From an uncultured Bacteroides sp. (lineage in GTDB: Bacteria; Bacteroidota; Bacteroidia; Bacteroidales; Bacteroidaceae): a stretch of 23,060 nt of DNA. The position numbers were made by a program, and so were the translations under genes. Shown piece after piece: positions 6,636-14,439 of this stretch (positions are counted from its first letter, which is position 1; the number at the start of each line of letters is the position of its first letter). Below the pieces are notes generated by a model. The model saw only the letters and a program-made list of their open reading frames with translations, had not been told where the DNA came from and did not search any database. The stretch lies in contig USQO01000026.1 in assembly GCA_900556845.1 (NCBI GenBank), positions 1 to 23,060 on the forward strand, written 5' to 3'.

Positions 6636-8087
6636 ATGAACGACGATTTTAAATTAAAAAACGGAAGCGGCAAACTTTGTTGCAAAGGCTGCGGACGTCA
6701 AGATAATAAACTAAATACGTATGACTGGCTCGCAGACATTCCTGGAAATGCAGAAGAGCAGGACATGGTGGAAGTACAGTTTAAAAACACCCGGAAAGGG
6801 TATTATAAAAACAGCAACAAACTAAAGCTTGAAAAGGGAGACATTGTTGCGGTAGAAGCCAATCCTGGACACGATATCGGTACCGTTACACTTACCGGAC
6901 GACTGGTTTTACTGCAAATGCGTAAGGCAAATCTCAAGCCGGATGTCGAAATCAAACGTGTCTACAGAAAAGTCAAACCTGTAGATATGGAAAAATATGA
7001 AGAAGCTAAGGCTAAAGAACATGCTACGATGATTCGCTCACGCCAGATAGCAGCAAGCCTAGGCCTACAAATGAAAATTGGTGACGTAGAATATCAAGGC
7101 GATGGCAACAAGGCTATCTTCTATTACATTGCAGATGAGCGCGTGGACTTCCGCCAGCTGATTAAAGTTTTGGCAGAAGTTTTCCGGGTTCGCATCGAAA
7201 TGAAGCAAATTGGAGCACGCCAGGAGGCAGGAAGAATAGGCGGTATCGGTCCTTGTGGAAGAGAACTGTGCTGTGCTACTTGGATGACTAATTTTATTTC
7301 CGTATCAACCAGTGCTGCCAGGTACCAGGACATTTCGCTGAACCCTCAGAAACTTGCCGGCCAGTGTGCGAAACTAAAGTGCTGCCTCAACTATGAAGTA
7401 GACGCTTATGTAGAATGTCAAAAGCGATTGCCAAGTAAGGAAATCGTTTTGGAGACAGTAGATGGTTCGTTTTATTATTTCAAGGCAGATATTCTGAAAG
7501 GAACAATTACATATTCTACAGACAAGAGTTTTCTGGCCAACGAAACAACTATTACGGCAAAAAGAGCATTCGAAATTATCAATATGAACCGCAGAGGTGA
7601 AAAACCTGAAAAACTTCAGGGAGCAGAACACCTGCATTCAGAACCATCCAGACCTGTAGACTTGGTCGAACAGGAAAGTTTGACACGATTCGACAAAAGG
7701 AAAAACGGAAATAACCGGAAGAAAAAGAAAAAAGGAGACAACAACAATCCTCAAGCAGAAACTCCGCGTCAGAATGCAATTCAGAAAGAGAACAAAACCG
7801 CTAATAACAACAGAGAAAAGGGACAACAGGAGAACAGAAACAATAAACCAAACAACAAGGACAGGCAGCCTAAAGCCTTCATTCCATCAAACACCGAGGC
7901 AAATAAAGAAAAACAGCCCAAGGTCCCTGCTACTCCCGACAACAAGGAGCGAGGTCCTAAGAACAACAAAGAAAACAATCGCCGTCCTAACAGACCCAGA
8001 CCGCAAAATAAGGAAACAAACGGCAATGAAAAAGAGAACAAGAACAAACCTAACGAATCACAGAATGCCGCAACTGAACAAGCATAA
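6636..8087 (+). CDS. PSP1/RicT-like protein with disordered C-terminal tail
   Basis: The protein has 483 residues. The PSP1 core (about 30-320) carries two conserved cysteine motifs: GPCGRELCC at 205-213 and GQCAKLKCC at 242-250, the latter followed by LNYE. The family is the one represented by Bacillus RicT (YaaT), a member of a complex that binds iron-sulfur clusters and affects RNA maturation. An extra CCKGCG motif lies at residues 15-20. From about residue 340 to the end the chain is low-complexity, rich in Lys, Asn, Pro, Glu and Gln, with no hydrophobic pattern; it looks disordered and could bind nucleic acid. The start is 45 bases after holB. The last 23 bases overlap gldH in another reading frame. 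The function in Bacteroidota is not known to me; an iron-sulfur or RNA role is inferred from the family. Confidence 0.85.
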   Translation: MNDDFKLKNGSGKLCCKGCGRQDNKLNTYDWLADIPGNAEEQDMVEVQFKNTRKGYYKNSNKLKLEKGDIVAVEANPGHDIGTVTLTGRLVLLQMRKANLKPDVEIKRVYRKVKPVDMEKYEEAKAKEHATMIRSRQIAASLGLQMKIGDVEYQGDGNKAIFYYIADERVDFRQLIKVLAEVFRVRIEMKQIGARQEAGRIGGIGPCGRELCCATWMTNFISVSTSAARYQDISLNPQKLAGQCAKLKCCLNYEVDAYVECQKRLPSKEIVLETVDGSFYYFKADILKGTITYSTDKSFLANETTITAKRAFEIINMNRRGEKPEKLQGAEHLHSEPSRPVDLVEQESLTRFDKRKNGNNRKKKKKGDNNNPQAETPRQNAIQKENKTANNNREKGQQENRNNKPNNKDRQPKAFIPSNTEANKEKQPKVPATPDNKERGPKNNKENNRRPNRPRPQNKETNGNEKENKNKPNESQNAATEQA

Positions 8088-8547
8088 TTTTACAGGTGTC
8101 ATCCTACTGATAATTTTTTTATCAGTAGGGTGTACAACTAAAACTGTATACCACTCTTATCAGTCCGTTAAGGAAACCGGATGGGACCGGAAAGATACAC
8201 TCTTTTTTAGCCTCCCCGAAAATATAGCACCCGGAAAATATAAAATGGAAATAGGTGTCAGACACTCTCCCGAATATCTTTATAAAAACATATGGATAAG
8301 TATCGGCAATAACTGGGAAGACTCACTGCAATTTAAAACAGACACACTAGAACTAAACCTGACAAACGAACATGGGAAATGGCCTTATCAGGGAAATATC
8401 AGTAATCTCTATCAGACTGTTTATCTTCATACAAATGTTCCAGAGCTCCCCCAACAACAAAAACGCATGATAAAAATAGTACATATCATGCGTAAAAATC
8501 CTATTCAGGGAATTCATGATATTGGCATAAAGCTAACAGCCTATTAA
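8065..8547 (+). CDS. gldH: GldH-family lipoprotein
   Basis: This is a 160-residue predicted lipoprotein. The ATG at 8065 lies inside the end of the PSP1 gene, giving a 23-base out-of-frame overlap. It is chosen because it places a short charged N-terminus before the hydrophobic stretch GVILLIIFLSVGC, with Cys23 as the lipidation site. The same frame stays open upstream to 7774, but that sequence is only the other frame of the PSP1 tail. The mature part fits GldH, a lipoprotein first found through flavobacterial gliding and also conserved in non-gliding Bacteroidales. Its role there is unknown. It ends 13 bases from the convergent rodA gene, with no clear terminator between them. Confidence 0.8.
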   Translation: MPQLNKHNFTGVILLIIFLSVGCTTKTVYHSYQSVKETGWDRKDTLFFSLPENIAPGKYKMEIGVRHSPEYLYKNIWISIGNNWEDSLQFKTDTLELNLTNEHGKWPYQGNISNLYQTVYLHTNVPELPQQQKRMIKIVHIMRKNPIQGIHDIGIKLTAY

Positions 8548-8560
8548 TCCAAGGCTTTCC

Positions 8561-10012
8561 TTACTGCTTTCTACAAGCATCTATCTTCAGAAAAACAAAT
8601 AGAAGAATAGTAAATCCCCATAAAGATGAACCACCATAACTAAAAAATGGAAGGGGTATACCAATAACGGGAGTCAATCCTAAAACCATTCCTACATTGA
8701 TGAAAAGATGGAAAAAAAATACTCCCATTACCGCATAACCATATACCCTGCCAAACCGACTGTCTTGCCTCTCAGCCAGATAAATAAGTCTAAAAATAAA
8801 AACCATAAAAAGCAGCAGTACAAAAGAAGAACCCAGGAACCCTTTCTCCTCACCAACTGTACAAAAGATAAAGTCCGTATCTTGCTCGGGCACATATTTT
8901 AGTTTCGTCTGAGTACCATTTAAGAAGCCTTTCCCATAAAGACCTCCAGAACCTATAGCTATCTTACTCTGATTTACATTATAGCCTGCTCCAGCCAAAT
9001 CTTCTTCCATTCCCAGCAAAACCTTTATACGAACTTGCTGATGAGGCTCCAGAACATTATTAAAAACATGCTCTGCCGAATAAAGAAAAGCGACAGAACC
9101 AATGGTAAACAATGCAATATAAAAGTAATTAATGAACCTCTGTACGACAGAAAAATAAATCAATAAAACCACCAGTACAGCACAAGCCATCACCAATACT
9201 GTTGTTATATTATAAGGTATTACATAAAAAGAAAATAGAGTAGCCAATACAACCGTACTCAAAGCGCCTATCAGCAACCCTCTTGTAATCTTTTCGTTCC
9301 TACAATAGAAATGCACCAATGTTCCCGTAACTATCATAATAAACGATAATACGGCATAAGGACCTACTTGCGTACATTCATCAGACATATACTCCTCTCC
9401 AAAGCGGATACCCGTAACAAAATAAATAACAGCACATACCCCGGCAAGCAATATTGAACCGGGCATACCTTCCCGATATAACATCAAGAAAAAAGAAAGA
9501 TAAACAAGTGCAGACCCAGTTTCCTTCTGTGCAATAATTAAAAGCATCGGTATTAAAATTAATGATACCACAGCCGCAGCATGCTTCATCTTTTGCATAG
9601 AGAAGTTATACTCGTTCATAAATTTAGCCAATGCCAGCGCAGTAGCAAATTTGGCAAATTCGGCAGGCTGTATACTCACAGGCCCCAATACAATCCACGA
9701 ACGGGAACCTTTAATCTCATGAGGATTAAAAATCATTCCAAAAAGCAGCAGAAGCATAATGCCATAAATCAAATAAGCATATGTGTCAAACAAACGTCCA
9801 TCCAGCATTAAGATAACAAATCCCAAGCCTACGGAACAAACAATCCACATAAGTTGCTTTCCGGCACGAGTTCCGATATCCAAAAAGTTTGGGTCACCGT
9901 AATCATAACTGGCTCCACATACACTAAACCAGCCACAGATTACCAAAACAAGGTATAAACCAATTGTAACCCAGTCTATTGAACTCCAAATACTATCTCT
10001 CCTGTTCTCCAT
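8561..10012 (-). CDS. rodA: RodA, SEDS peptidoglycan glycosyltransferase
   Basis: RodA polymerises glycan strands from lipid II during side-wall growth, paired with PBP2. I take the start at 10012 (MENRRDSIW), giving 483 residues. A start 20 codons further upstream is possible but lies deeper in mrdA and adds a hydrophilic, uncharacteristic leader. SEDS signatures are the segment YVPEQDTDFIF, with the essential acidic position at Asp378 or Asp380, then VGEEKGFLGS, and near the C-terminus GGSSLWGF. The protein is about 100 residues longer than the Escherichia coli form. The extra length falls in the middle (roughly residues 215-340) and contains added hydrophobic segments. It overlaps the end of mrdA by 20 bases, which suggests translational coupling. 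It is the last gene of the elongasome operon. Confidence 0.93.
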   Translation of the reverse strand: MENRRDSIWSSIDWVTIGLYLVLVICGWFSVCGASYDYGDPNFLDIGTRAGKQLMWIVCSVGLGFVILMLDGRLFDTYAYLIYGIMLLLLFGMIFNPHEIKGSRSWIVLGPVSIQPAEFAKFATALALAKFMNEYNFSMQKMKHAAAVVSLILIPMLLIIAQKETGSALVYLSFFLMLYREGMPGSILLAGVCAVIYFVTGIRFGEEYMSDECTQVGPYAVLSFIMIVTGTLVHFYCRNEKITRGLLIGALSTVVLATLFSFYVIPYNITTVLVMACAVLVVLLIYFSVVQRFINYFYIALFTIGSVAFLYSAEHVFNNVLEPHQQVRIKVLLGMEEDLAGAGYNVNQSKIAIGSGGLYGKGFLNGTQTKLKYVPEQDTDFIFCTVGEEKGFLGSSFVLLLFMVFIFRLIYLAERQDSRFGRVYGYAVMGVFFFHLFINVGMVLGLTPVIGIPLPFFSYGGSSLWGFTILLFVFLKIDACRKQ

Positions 10013-11843
10013 AAACAATTCGTCTTGTTTGAATATCCGCTGCCAACAACTCGCTTTCGGGCGATAATTCACCCTTCAAATATTTTTCCATCATTAATTT
10101 GCCGATAGGCACTCCATACACAGCCCCAAAGCCACCATTCTCAACATAAACAGCAATCGCAATTTTAGGATTATTCATCGGAGCAAATCCCATAAAAGCA
10201 GAATGGTCCTTACCTCTGTTCTGTGCTGTACCCGTCTTACCACATACTTCTATACCTGGAATTGCCGCTCCACGACATGTTCCACCCAGAACTGCCGCCC
10301 GCATGCCTTCTACCACCTCATCATAGTGCACTTTGTCCACCATCGTATATCGTTTCTGCGTATAAAGTGAATCCAGTTGCTCTCCTTCTATCTTTTTTAC
10401 GACATGTGGAGTAACAAAATATCCTCTGTTTGCTATGGTTGCACCCAAATTGGCTATCTGCAATGGAGTCAAAGAAACCTCACCTTGACCAATAGAGATA
10501 CTGATGACCGTCAAACCATTCCAAGAGCCGCGATAAGCCTTATCATAAAAACGTGCATTCGGAATCATACCTCTTTTTTCACCCGGCAAATCAATTCCCA
10601 ACGGATAACCAAATCCCATCGACACCATATAATCACGCCATTTGTTCATAGCATTCTGCACGGAACCATATTTCTGCCGCGCTCCTATCATATAATAAAG
10701 TCCCCAGCAGAAATAAGCATTACAAGAAGTAGCCAGTGCAGGAATCAAAGGAAGAGGAGAACCATGTGCATGGCACCCTACATGCAGTCCCCTATACGAA
10801 AAGCCATGTGAACACGTATACATCGTACCAGTATTTATGACTCCTTCCTGTAAAAAAGTTAACGCTTGAGATGTTTTAAAAGTCGAGCCTGGAGGATACA
10901 CCCCCATAATTGCCCGATTCAACAACGGTTTCCAAGGGTCACGGGATAATTTCAAGTGATTTACCCCTCTGTCACGTCCTACCATCAGATGAGGGTCGTA
11001 GCTAGGTGACGAGACCATACAAAGCACTTCACCCGTTTCCGGTTCAATAGCCACGATACTTCCTATTTTCCCCTCCAACAACCGTTCGCCCAGCTGCTGC
11101 AATTCAATATCCAGACTCAAAGTCAAGTTTTTACCCGGTACAGGAGCTTTGTCCATTTTTCCGTCCATATAATTCCCCTGTATACGCCCATGAGCGTCCC
11201 GCAGCAACACCTCAACTCCCTTTTCTCCTCTCAATTGCTTTTCATAAGAACGCTCGACTCCCAGCTTTCCTATAAAATCACCACGCAAGTAATACTCATC
11301 CTCCTCCATCTCACGCTTCGACACCTCTGCGATATCCCCCAATATATGGGCACCGGCGCTATAATTATATTGCCGTATAGTACGCCTCTGAATATACAAT
11401 CCGGGGAATTTAAAAAGTTTTTCCTGCAGCACTCCACATTCTTCGGCAGACAACTGTGTAATAAGAACTTGATGCGTATAAGGAGAGTATCCCGGGTTCA
11501 AGCGTCTGTCTTTTATATCCCTGAATCTTTTTTTCAAATAATCGGGAGTGATTTTCAGCGTTCGGCACAAATCCAGTGTATCCAGATTTTGTATCTCTTT
11601 CATCACAATCGTCACATCGTAGGCAGGCTGATTATACACCAGCAACTTATCATTGCGGTCGTATATCACTCCACGACTCGGATAACGAATCTTTTTAAGA
11701 AAAGCATTACTGTCTGCATGCTGTTTATATTCATCACTGACAATCTGCAGTGCCAGTAAACGGAATATATAAATAACAACAACAACCAGCACCGAAGCAC
11801 CAATAATGTATTTCCTTCTTGACAGATTATAATCTCTCTCCAC
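9993..11843 (-). CDS. mrdA: Penicillin-binding protein 2 (class B transpeptidase)
   Basis: PBP2 is the transpeptidase that cross-links new peptidoglycan made by RodA in the elongation complex. It has 616 residues. One N-terminal membrane anchor spans about residues 12-32. The non-catalytic dimerisation/pedestal domain follows (KIRYPSRGVIYDRN, then LGDIAEV and FIGKLGVERSYE). The transpeptidase domain has all three active-site motifs: Ser320-Thr-Phe-Lys323, Ser373-Cys-Asn375 and Lys536-Thr-Gly. These residues are the target of beta-lactams such as mecillinam in the family. Its start overlaps mreD by 17 bases and its end overlaps rodA by 20 bases, so the three proteins are probably made in a coupled way. 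Confidence 0.95.
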   Translation of the reverse strand: MERDYNLSRRKYIIGASVLVVVVIYIFRLLALQIVSDEYKQHADSNAFLKKIRYPSRGVIYDRNDKLLVYNQPAYDVTIVMKEIQNLDTLDLCRTLKITPDYLKKRFRDIKDRRLNPGYSPYTHQVLITQLSAEECGVLQEKLFKFPGLYIQRRTIRQYNYSAGAHILGDIAEVSKREMEEDEYYLRGDFIGKLGVERSYEKQLRGEKGVEVLLRDAHGRIQGNYMDGKMDKAPVPGKNLTLSLDIELQQLGERLLEGKIGSIVAIEPETGEVLCMVSSPSYDPHLMVGRDRGVNHLKLSRDPWKPLLNRAIMGVYPPGSTFKTSQALTFLQEGVINTGTMYTCSHGFSYRGLHVGCHAHGSPLPLIPALATSCNAYFCWGLYYMIGARQKYGSVQNAMNKWRDYMVSMGFGYPLGIDLPGEKRGMIPNARFYDKAYRGSWNGLTVISISIGQGEVSLTPLQIANLGATIANRGYFVTPHVVKKIEGEQLDSLYTQKRYTMVDKVHYDEVVEGMRAAVLGGTCRGAAIPGIEVCGKTGTAQNRGKDHSAFMGFAPMNNPKIAIAVYVENGGFGAVYGVPIGKLMMEKYLKGELSPESELLAADIQTRRIVYGEQER

Positions 11844-12345
11844 TTCTCCTATTTCTTCTTATGGAATCAACACACAATATACAAATCACAGAAGCTACTG
11901 TATCCGACAATGCCTTAACAAACAAGTCAAACGAATGAACTAAAGAAAAAGAGTCAACCAGCAGCAATAAGACGATGTGCGCAAACACCGCTATACAAAT
12001 ATACTTGATGTAGGAAAATTCTCCCATAGATTTCATGCTCGGCTCAAAAGCATCCGAGAGGTCACGCAAAGTAAACATCCTCAGCAGCGGATTTCTTACA
12101 AAAGCCAAGAACGTTGTAATAGAAGCATTCACTCCAGGTGTATTGCTAAACATATCCACCAGCAGTCCAATCGTTATCCCCCATCCCATTAACTCATTCC
12201 GGCTCGTTCCCGAATTACATTTCAGGATAAAATAGATATAGAGAACAGGCGTGGCATAACCATAAATATGAACATGATTTAAAACCAAAGCTTGCAGGAG
12301 CACCAATCCAAAAAGCCACAAGCATCTTTGCAAATAAATAATCAT
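11827..12345 (-). CDS. mreD: Rod shape-determining protein MreD
   Basis: This small integral membrane protein (172 residues) has about five hydrophobic segments, beginning right at the N-terminus (YLQRCLWLFGLVLLQALVLN). Sequence conservation in MreD is low. The assignment rests on size, hydrophobic profile, the segment GLLVDMFSNTPGVNA, which resembles the usual MreD GLLxDxFxxxxxG motif, and its place between mreC and mrdA. It is thought to link the MreB/MreC scaffold to the wall synthases. The start at 12345 is 12 bases after the mreC stop. Confidence 0.88.
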   Translation of the reverse strand: MIIYLQRCLWLFGLVLLQALVLNHVHIYGYATPVLYIYFILKCNSGTSRNELMGWGITIGLLVDMFSNTPGVNASITTFLAFVRNPLLRMFTLRDLSDAFEPSMKSMGEFSYIKYICIAVFAHIVLLLLVDSFSLVHSFDLFVKALSDTVASVICILCVDSIRRNRRSGERL

Positions 12346-12357
12346 ATACTATAATCC

Positions 12358-13203
12358 TTAGTTAGCATGAATACTATTTTCCAAATCCATCATTTCCTCT
12401 TTTCTAAGAAAAGAAATCACCCTCACATCATTAAGACTGGCAAAGTTAGTAAACAACTTCACACGCAATAAATACGAAAGTCCATCGTGACTATCCTTCA
12501 TATCATCTACCACTCCTACAGGGATTCCCTCCGGAAATACAGCACTATGCCCACTCGTTATTATTGTATCTCCCAATGTAAATTCCGAATGACGGGGAAC
12601 ATCCATCAGAAATGCATACCGGGAATCACCGCCTTCCCATCTCAATACACCGAAATAGTCACTCTTCTTGATTTTGCAACTAATACTGCTTTTCGAATTA
12701 AGAACAGATATGATTACAGCATAATGCGGTGAAGTAAGATACACAATTCCTACCACTCCATTCCCATTCACAACACCCATTTCCGGACGTATGCCATCCG
12801 CTTCACCCTTGTCAATGGTAATGTAGTTATCAAGACGCGTTATGCTATTATTGATCACATTAGCCTTAAATATCTCATATTCTCCCAAAGCAGCCGTATC
12901 CATTTGCTCTATCACCAGGCTATCCGATACAAAACCAGCCAGTTTTTTCTTCAAGAATTCATTCTGCAATTCCAGTTCGACATTTCTTTGTACCAAATCA
13001 TTGTTTATTTCCCGCAATGAAAAATAGCCGCTAATGTTGCTGGTAGCCTCATACATCAGTCCCGTTATCCAGTTAGCAGAAGTAAAAAACACACTTCCCT
13101 GATAATGATTAAAACGGAAAAGCAATGTAAAACTGAAAATCTCAAGAACAACAAAAAGAAACCAACAGTTATACTTAAGAATAAAATTAATAAGGTTTCT
13201 CAC
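12358..13203 (-). CDS. mreC: Rod shape-determining protein MreC
   Basis: MreC is a bitopic inner-membrane scaffold whose periplasmic part activates PBP2-RodA. The 281-residue protein has a membrane segment at about 10-30, then a predicted coiled coil (about 62-95, SLREINNDLVQRNVELELQN onward), then the beta-rich MreC domain (about 110-270). Recognisable family segments are YITIDKGEADGIRPEMGVVN, then GVVGIV, DTIITSG and FPEGIPVG. The start at 13203 gives a normal N-terminus. A separate promoter-like sequence lies 75-106 bases upstream, so mreC and downstream genes may also be transcribed independently of mreB. Confidence 0.94.
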   Translation of the reverse strand: MRNLINFILKYNCWFLFVVLEIFSFTLLFRFNHYQGSVFFTSANWITGLMYEATSNISGYFSLREINNDLVQRNVELELQNEFLKKKLAGFVSDSLVIEQMDTAALGEYEIFKANVINNSITRLDNYITIDKGEADGIRPEMGVVNGNGVVGIVYLTSPHYAVIISVLNSKSSISCKIKKSDYFGVLRWEGGDSRYAFLMDVPRHSEFTLGDTIITSGHSAVFPEGIPVGVVDDMKDSHDGLSYLLRVKLFTNFASLNDVRVISFLRKEEMMDLENSIHAN

Positions 13204-13250
13204 TGCAAAACTTAATAGATAGATAAATAAAAGAACACACTCGGAACACT

Positions 13251-13320
13251 GAAAATTGAAAATTGAAAACAGGATAACAAAAGTATAATACTTCTATCCG
13301 ATTTTCAATTATCAATTATC
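13251..13320. repeat. Imperfect inverted repeat in the mreB-mreC gap
   Basis: The left arm at 13251-13269 (GAAAATTGAAAATTGAAAA) matches the reverse complement of 13302-13320 at 17 of 19 positions. The arms bracket a 32-base interior that holds the putative mreC -7 box. Each arm is itself a tandem of an AATTGA-like unit. AT-rich repeats of this look are common between genes in Bacteroides. Confidence 0.8.
13278..13309 (-). promoter_or_regulatory. Putative promoter for mreC-mreD-mrdA-rodA
   Basis: On the minus strand, TACTTTTG (13278-13285) is a full match to TAnnTTTG. ATTG (13306-13309) lies 20 bases upstream of it and matches the -33 TTTG at three of four positions. The spacing fits the 19-21 base rule for Bacteroides. 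The -33 element falls inside one arm of the inverted repeat at 13251-13320. Confidence 0.55.
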
Positions 13321-13329
13321 AAAAAAGAA

Positions 13330-14352
13330 TTATCGCATCAAGAAAGAGAAACGATCTACATTTTTCAATGCAACACCCGTACCTTTTGCCACGCTCAGCA
13401 AAGGATCATCTGCAATATGGAACGGAATATTAATCTTGTCTGTCAAACGTTTATCAAGTCCTCTCAGTAAGGCTCCACCACCGGTCAGATAAATACCATT
13501 CATTACAATATCCGCATAGAGTTCGGGAGGAGTATGTTCCAAAGCACTCAATACCGCAGTTTCTATCTTGGCAATACTTTTTTCAAGGCAGTGTGCTATT
13601 TCCTGATAACATACAGGTACTTCCATCGGAAGAGCAGTAATTCTATTAGGACCATGAACAATAAAATCTTCCGGAGCATCATCACCCAAGTCTGTCAAGG
13701 CAGCTCCCACATGAATCTTTATTCGTTCAGCCATACGTTCACTCACCTTCACATTATGCTGACGGCTCATATATTCCTGAATATCAGCAGTCAGGTCATC
13801 GCCGGCTACACGAATCGAGTTATTGGTAACAATTCCCCCCAGCGAGATAACCGCAATTTCAGTAGAACCACCACCTATATCTACAACCATATTACCTTCC
13901 GGAGCCTCAACATCCAGACCTATACCAATTGCAGCAGCCATAGGTTCAAAAATCAAGTAAACATCCCTTCCCCCAGCATGTTCAGCACTGTCGCGCACAG
14001 CACGCAGTTCCACTTCAGTACTTCCCGAAGGAACACCAATCACCATTCTAAGTGAAGGAGAGAAAAAGCGATTTCCCATATTCACCTTTTTAATAAGGCC
14101 GCGCATCATCTGTTCGCACGCATTGAAATCGGCAATCACTCCATCACGCAACGGACGGACAGTACGAATATTCGGATTTTCCTTTTCGTACATCAGCTTG
14201 GCACGCTCTCCTACCGCAATCATCTTATCTGTACGACGGTCCAATGCAACCACAGAAGGCTCGTCGATAACAATCTTGCCATTGTTCAGAATGATGGTAT
14301 TGGCCGTACCAAGGTCCATCGCAATTTCTTGTGTAAAAGAAAACAATCCCAT
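13330..14352 (-). CDS. mreB: Rod shape-determining protein MreB (bacterial actin)
   Basis: MreB polymerises into ATP-dependent filaments under the inner membrane and positions the elongation complex. At 340 residues it has the normal length. Clear actin-fold motifs are the phosphate-1 loop (IAMDLGTANTIIL, about 10-22), phosphate-2 (VVDIGGGSTEIAV, about 161-173) and the adenosine motif (IYLTGGGALLRGL, about 290-302). The N-terminal MGLFSFTQE is a typical MreB membrane-proximal end. The gene leads the elongasome cluster, with 126 bases between its stop and mreC, and lies 87 bases downstream of purH on the same strand. Rod or short-rod shape for the host is inferred from the complete set. Confidence 0.97.
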   Translation of the reverse strand: MGLFSFTQEIAMDLGTANTIILNNGKIVIDEPSVVALDRRTDKMIAVGERAKLMYEKENPNIRTVRPLRDGVIADFNACEQMMRGLIKKVNMGNRFFSPSLRMVIGVPSGSTEVELRAVRDSAEHAGGRDVYLIFEPMAAAIGIGLDVEAPEGNMVVDIGGGSTEIAVISLGGIVTNNSIRVAGDDLTADIQEYMSRQHNVKVSERMAERIKIHVGAALTDLGDDAPEDFIVHGPNRITALPMEVPVCYQEIAHCLEKSIAKIETAVLSALEHTPPELYADIVMNGIYLTGGGALLRGLDKRLTDKINIPFHIADDPLLSVAKGTGVALKNVDRFSFLMR

Positions 14353-14367
14353 TTTACTTTAAAATGA

Positions 14368-14413
14368 CTCTTTTAAATTAAAGAGCAACGGGCAAAGTTT
14401 TTCCCCTTTGCCC
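14368..14413 (-). terminator. Two hairpins between purH and mreB
   Basis: GGGCAAAG at 14390-14397 pairs with CTTTGCCC at 14406-14413 (8 bp, 8-base loop). A second dyad, CTCTTT at 14368-14373 with AAAGAG at 14380-14385, lies nearer mreB. Read on the minus strand, the GC-rich hairpin starts 26 bases after the purH stop and could end or attenuate purH transcription. The following T-run is weak. On the minus strand AAACTTTG (14393-14400) is a one-mismatch -7 box, so an mreB promoter here is possible. Confidence 0.5.
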
Positions 14414-14439
14414 AGACTCTTTTCCATTGATACTATTTA

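Noticed and set aside
7774..8064. Extended N-terminus for gldH (97 extra codons)
   Set aside because: This stretch is the out-of-frame reading of the PSP1 tail. The lipoprotein signal begins only after the ATG at 8065.
7680..8087. A-rich, low-complexity stretch as a possible repeat array or CRISPR-like locus
   Set aside because: There is no regular repeat and spacer pattern, and the reading frame continues intact through it as a disordered protein tail.
11190..11759. Open frame of 189 codons opposite mrdA
   Set aside because: It lies wholly within the PBP2 gene on the other strand, with no family features and no promoter. Similar shadows lie opposite mreB (13534-14055) and the end of mrdA (10377-10811).
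13251..13320. Invertible (phase-variable) promoter between mreB and mreC
   Set aside because: The arms flank only 32 bases, far shorter than known Bacteroides invertible promoter segments. They are not identical, no invertase gene is nearby, and elongasome genes are unlikely to be phase-switched.
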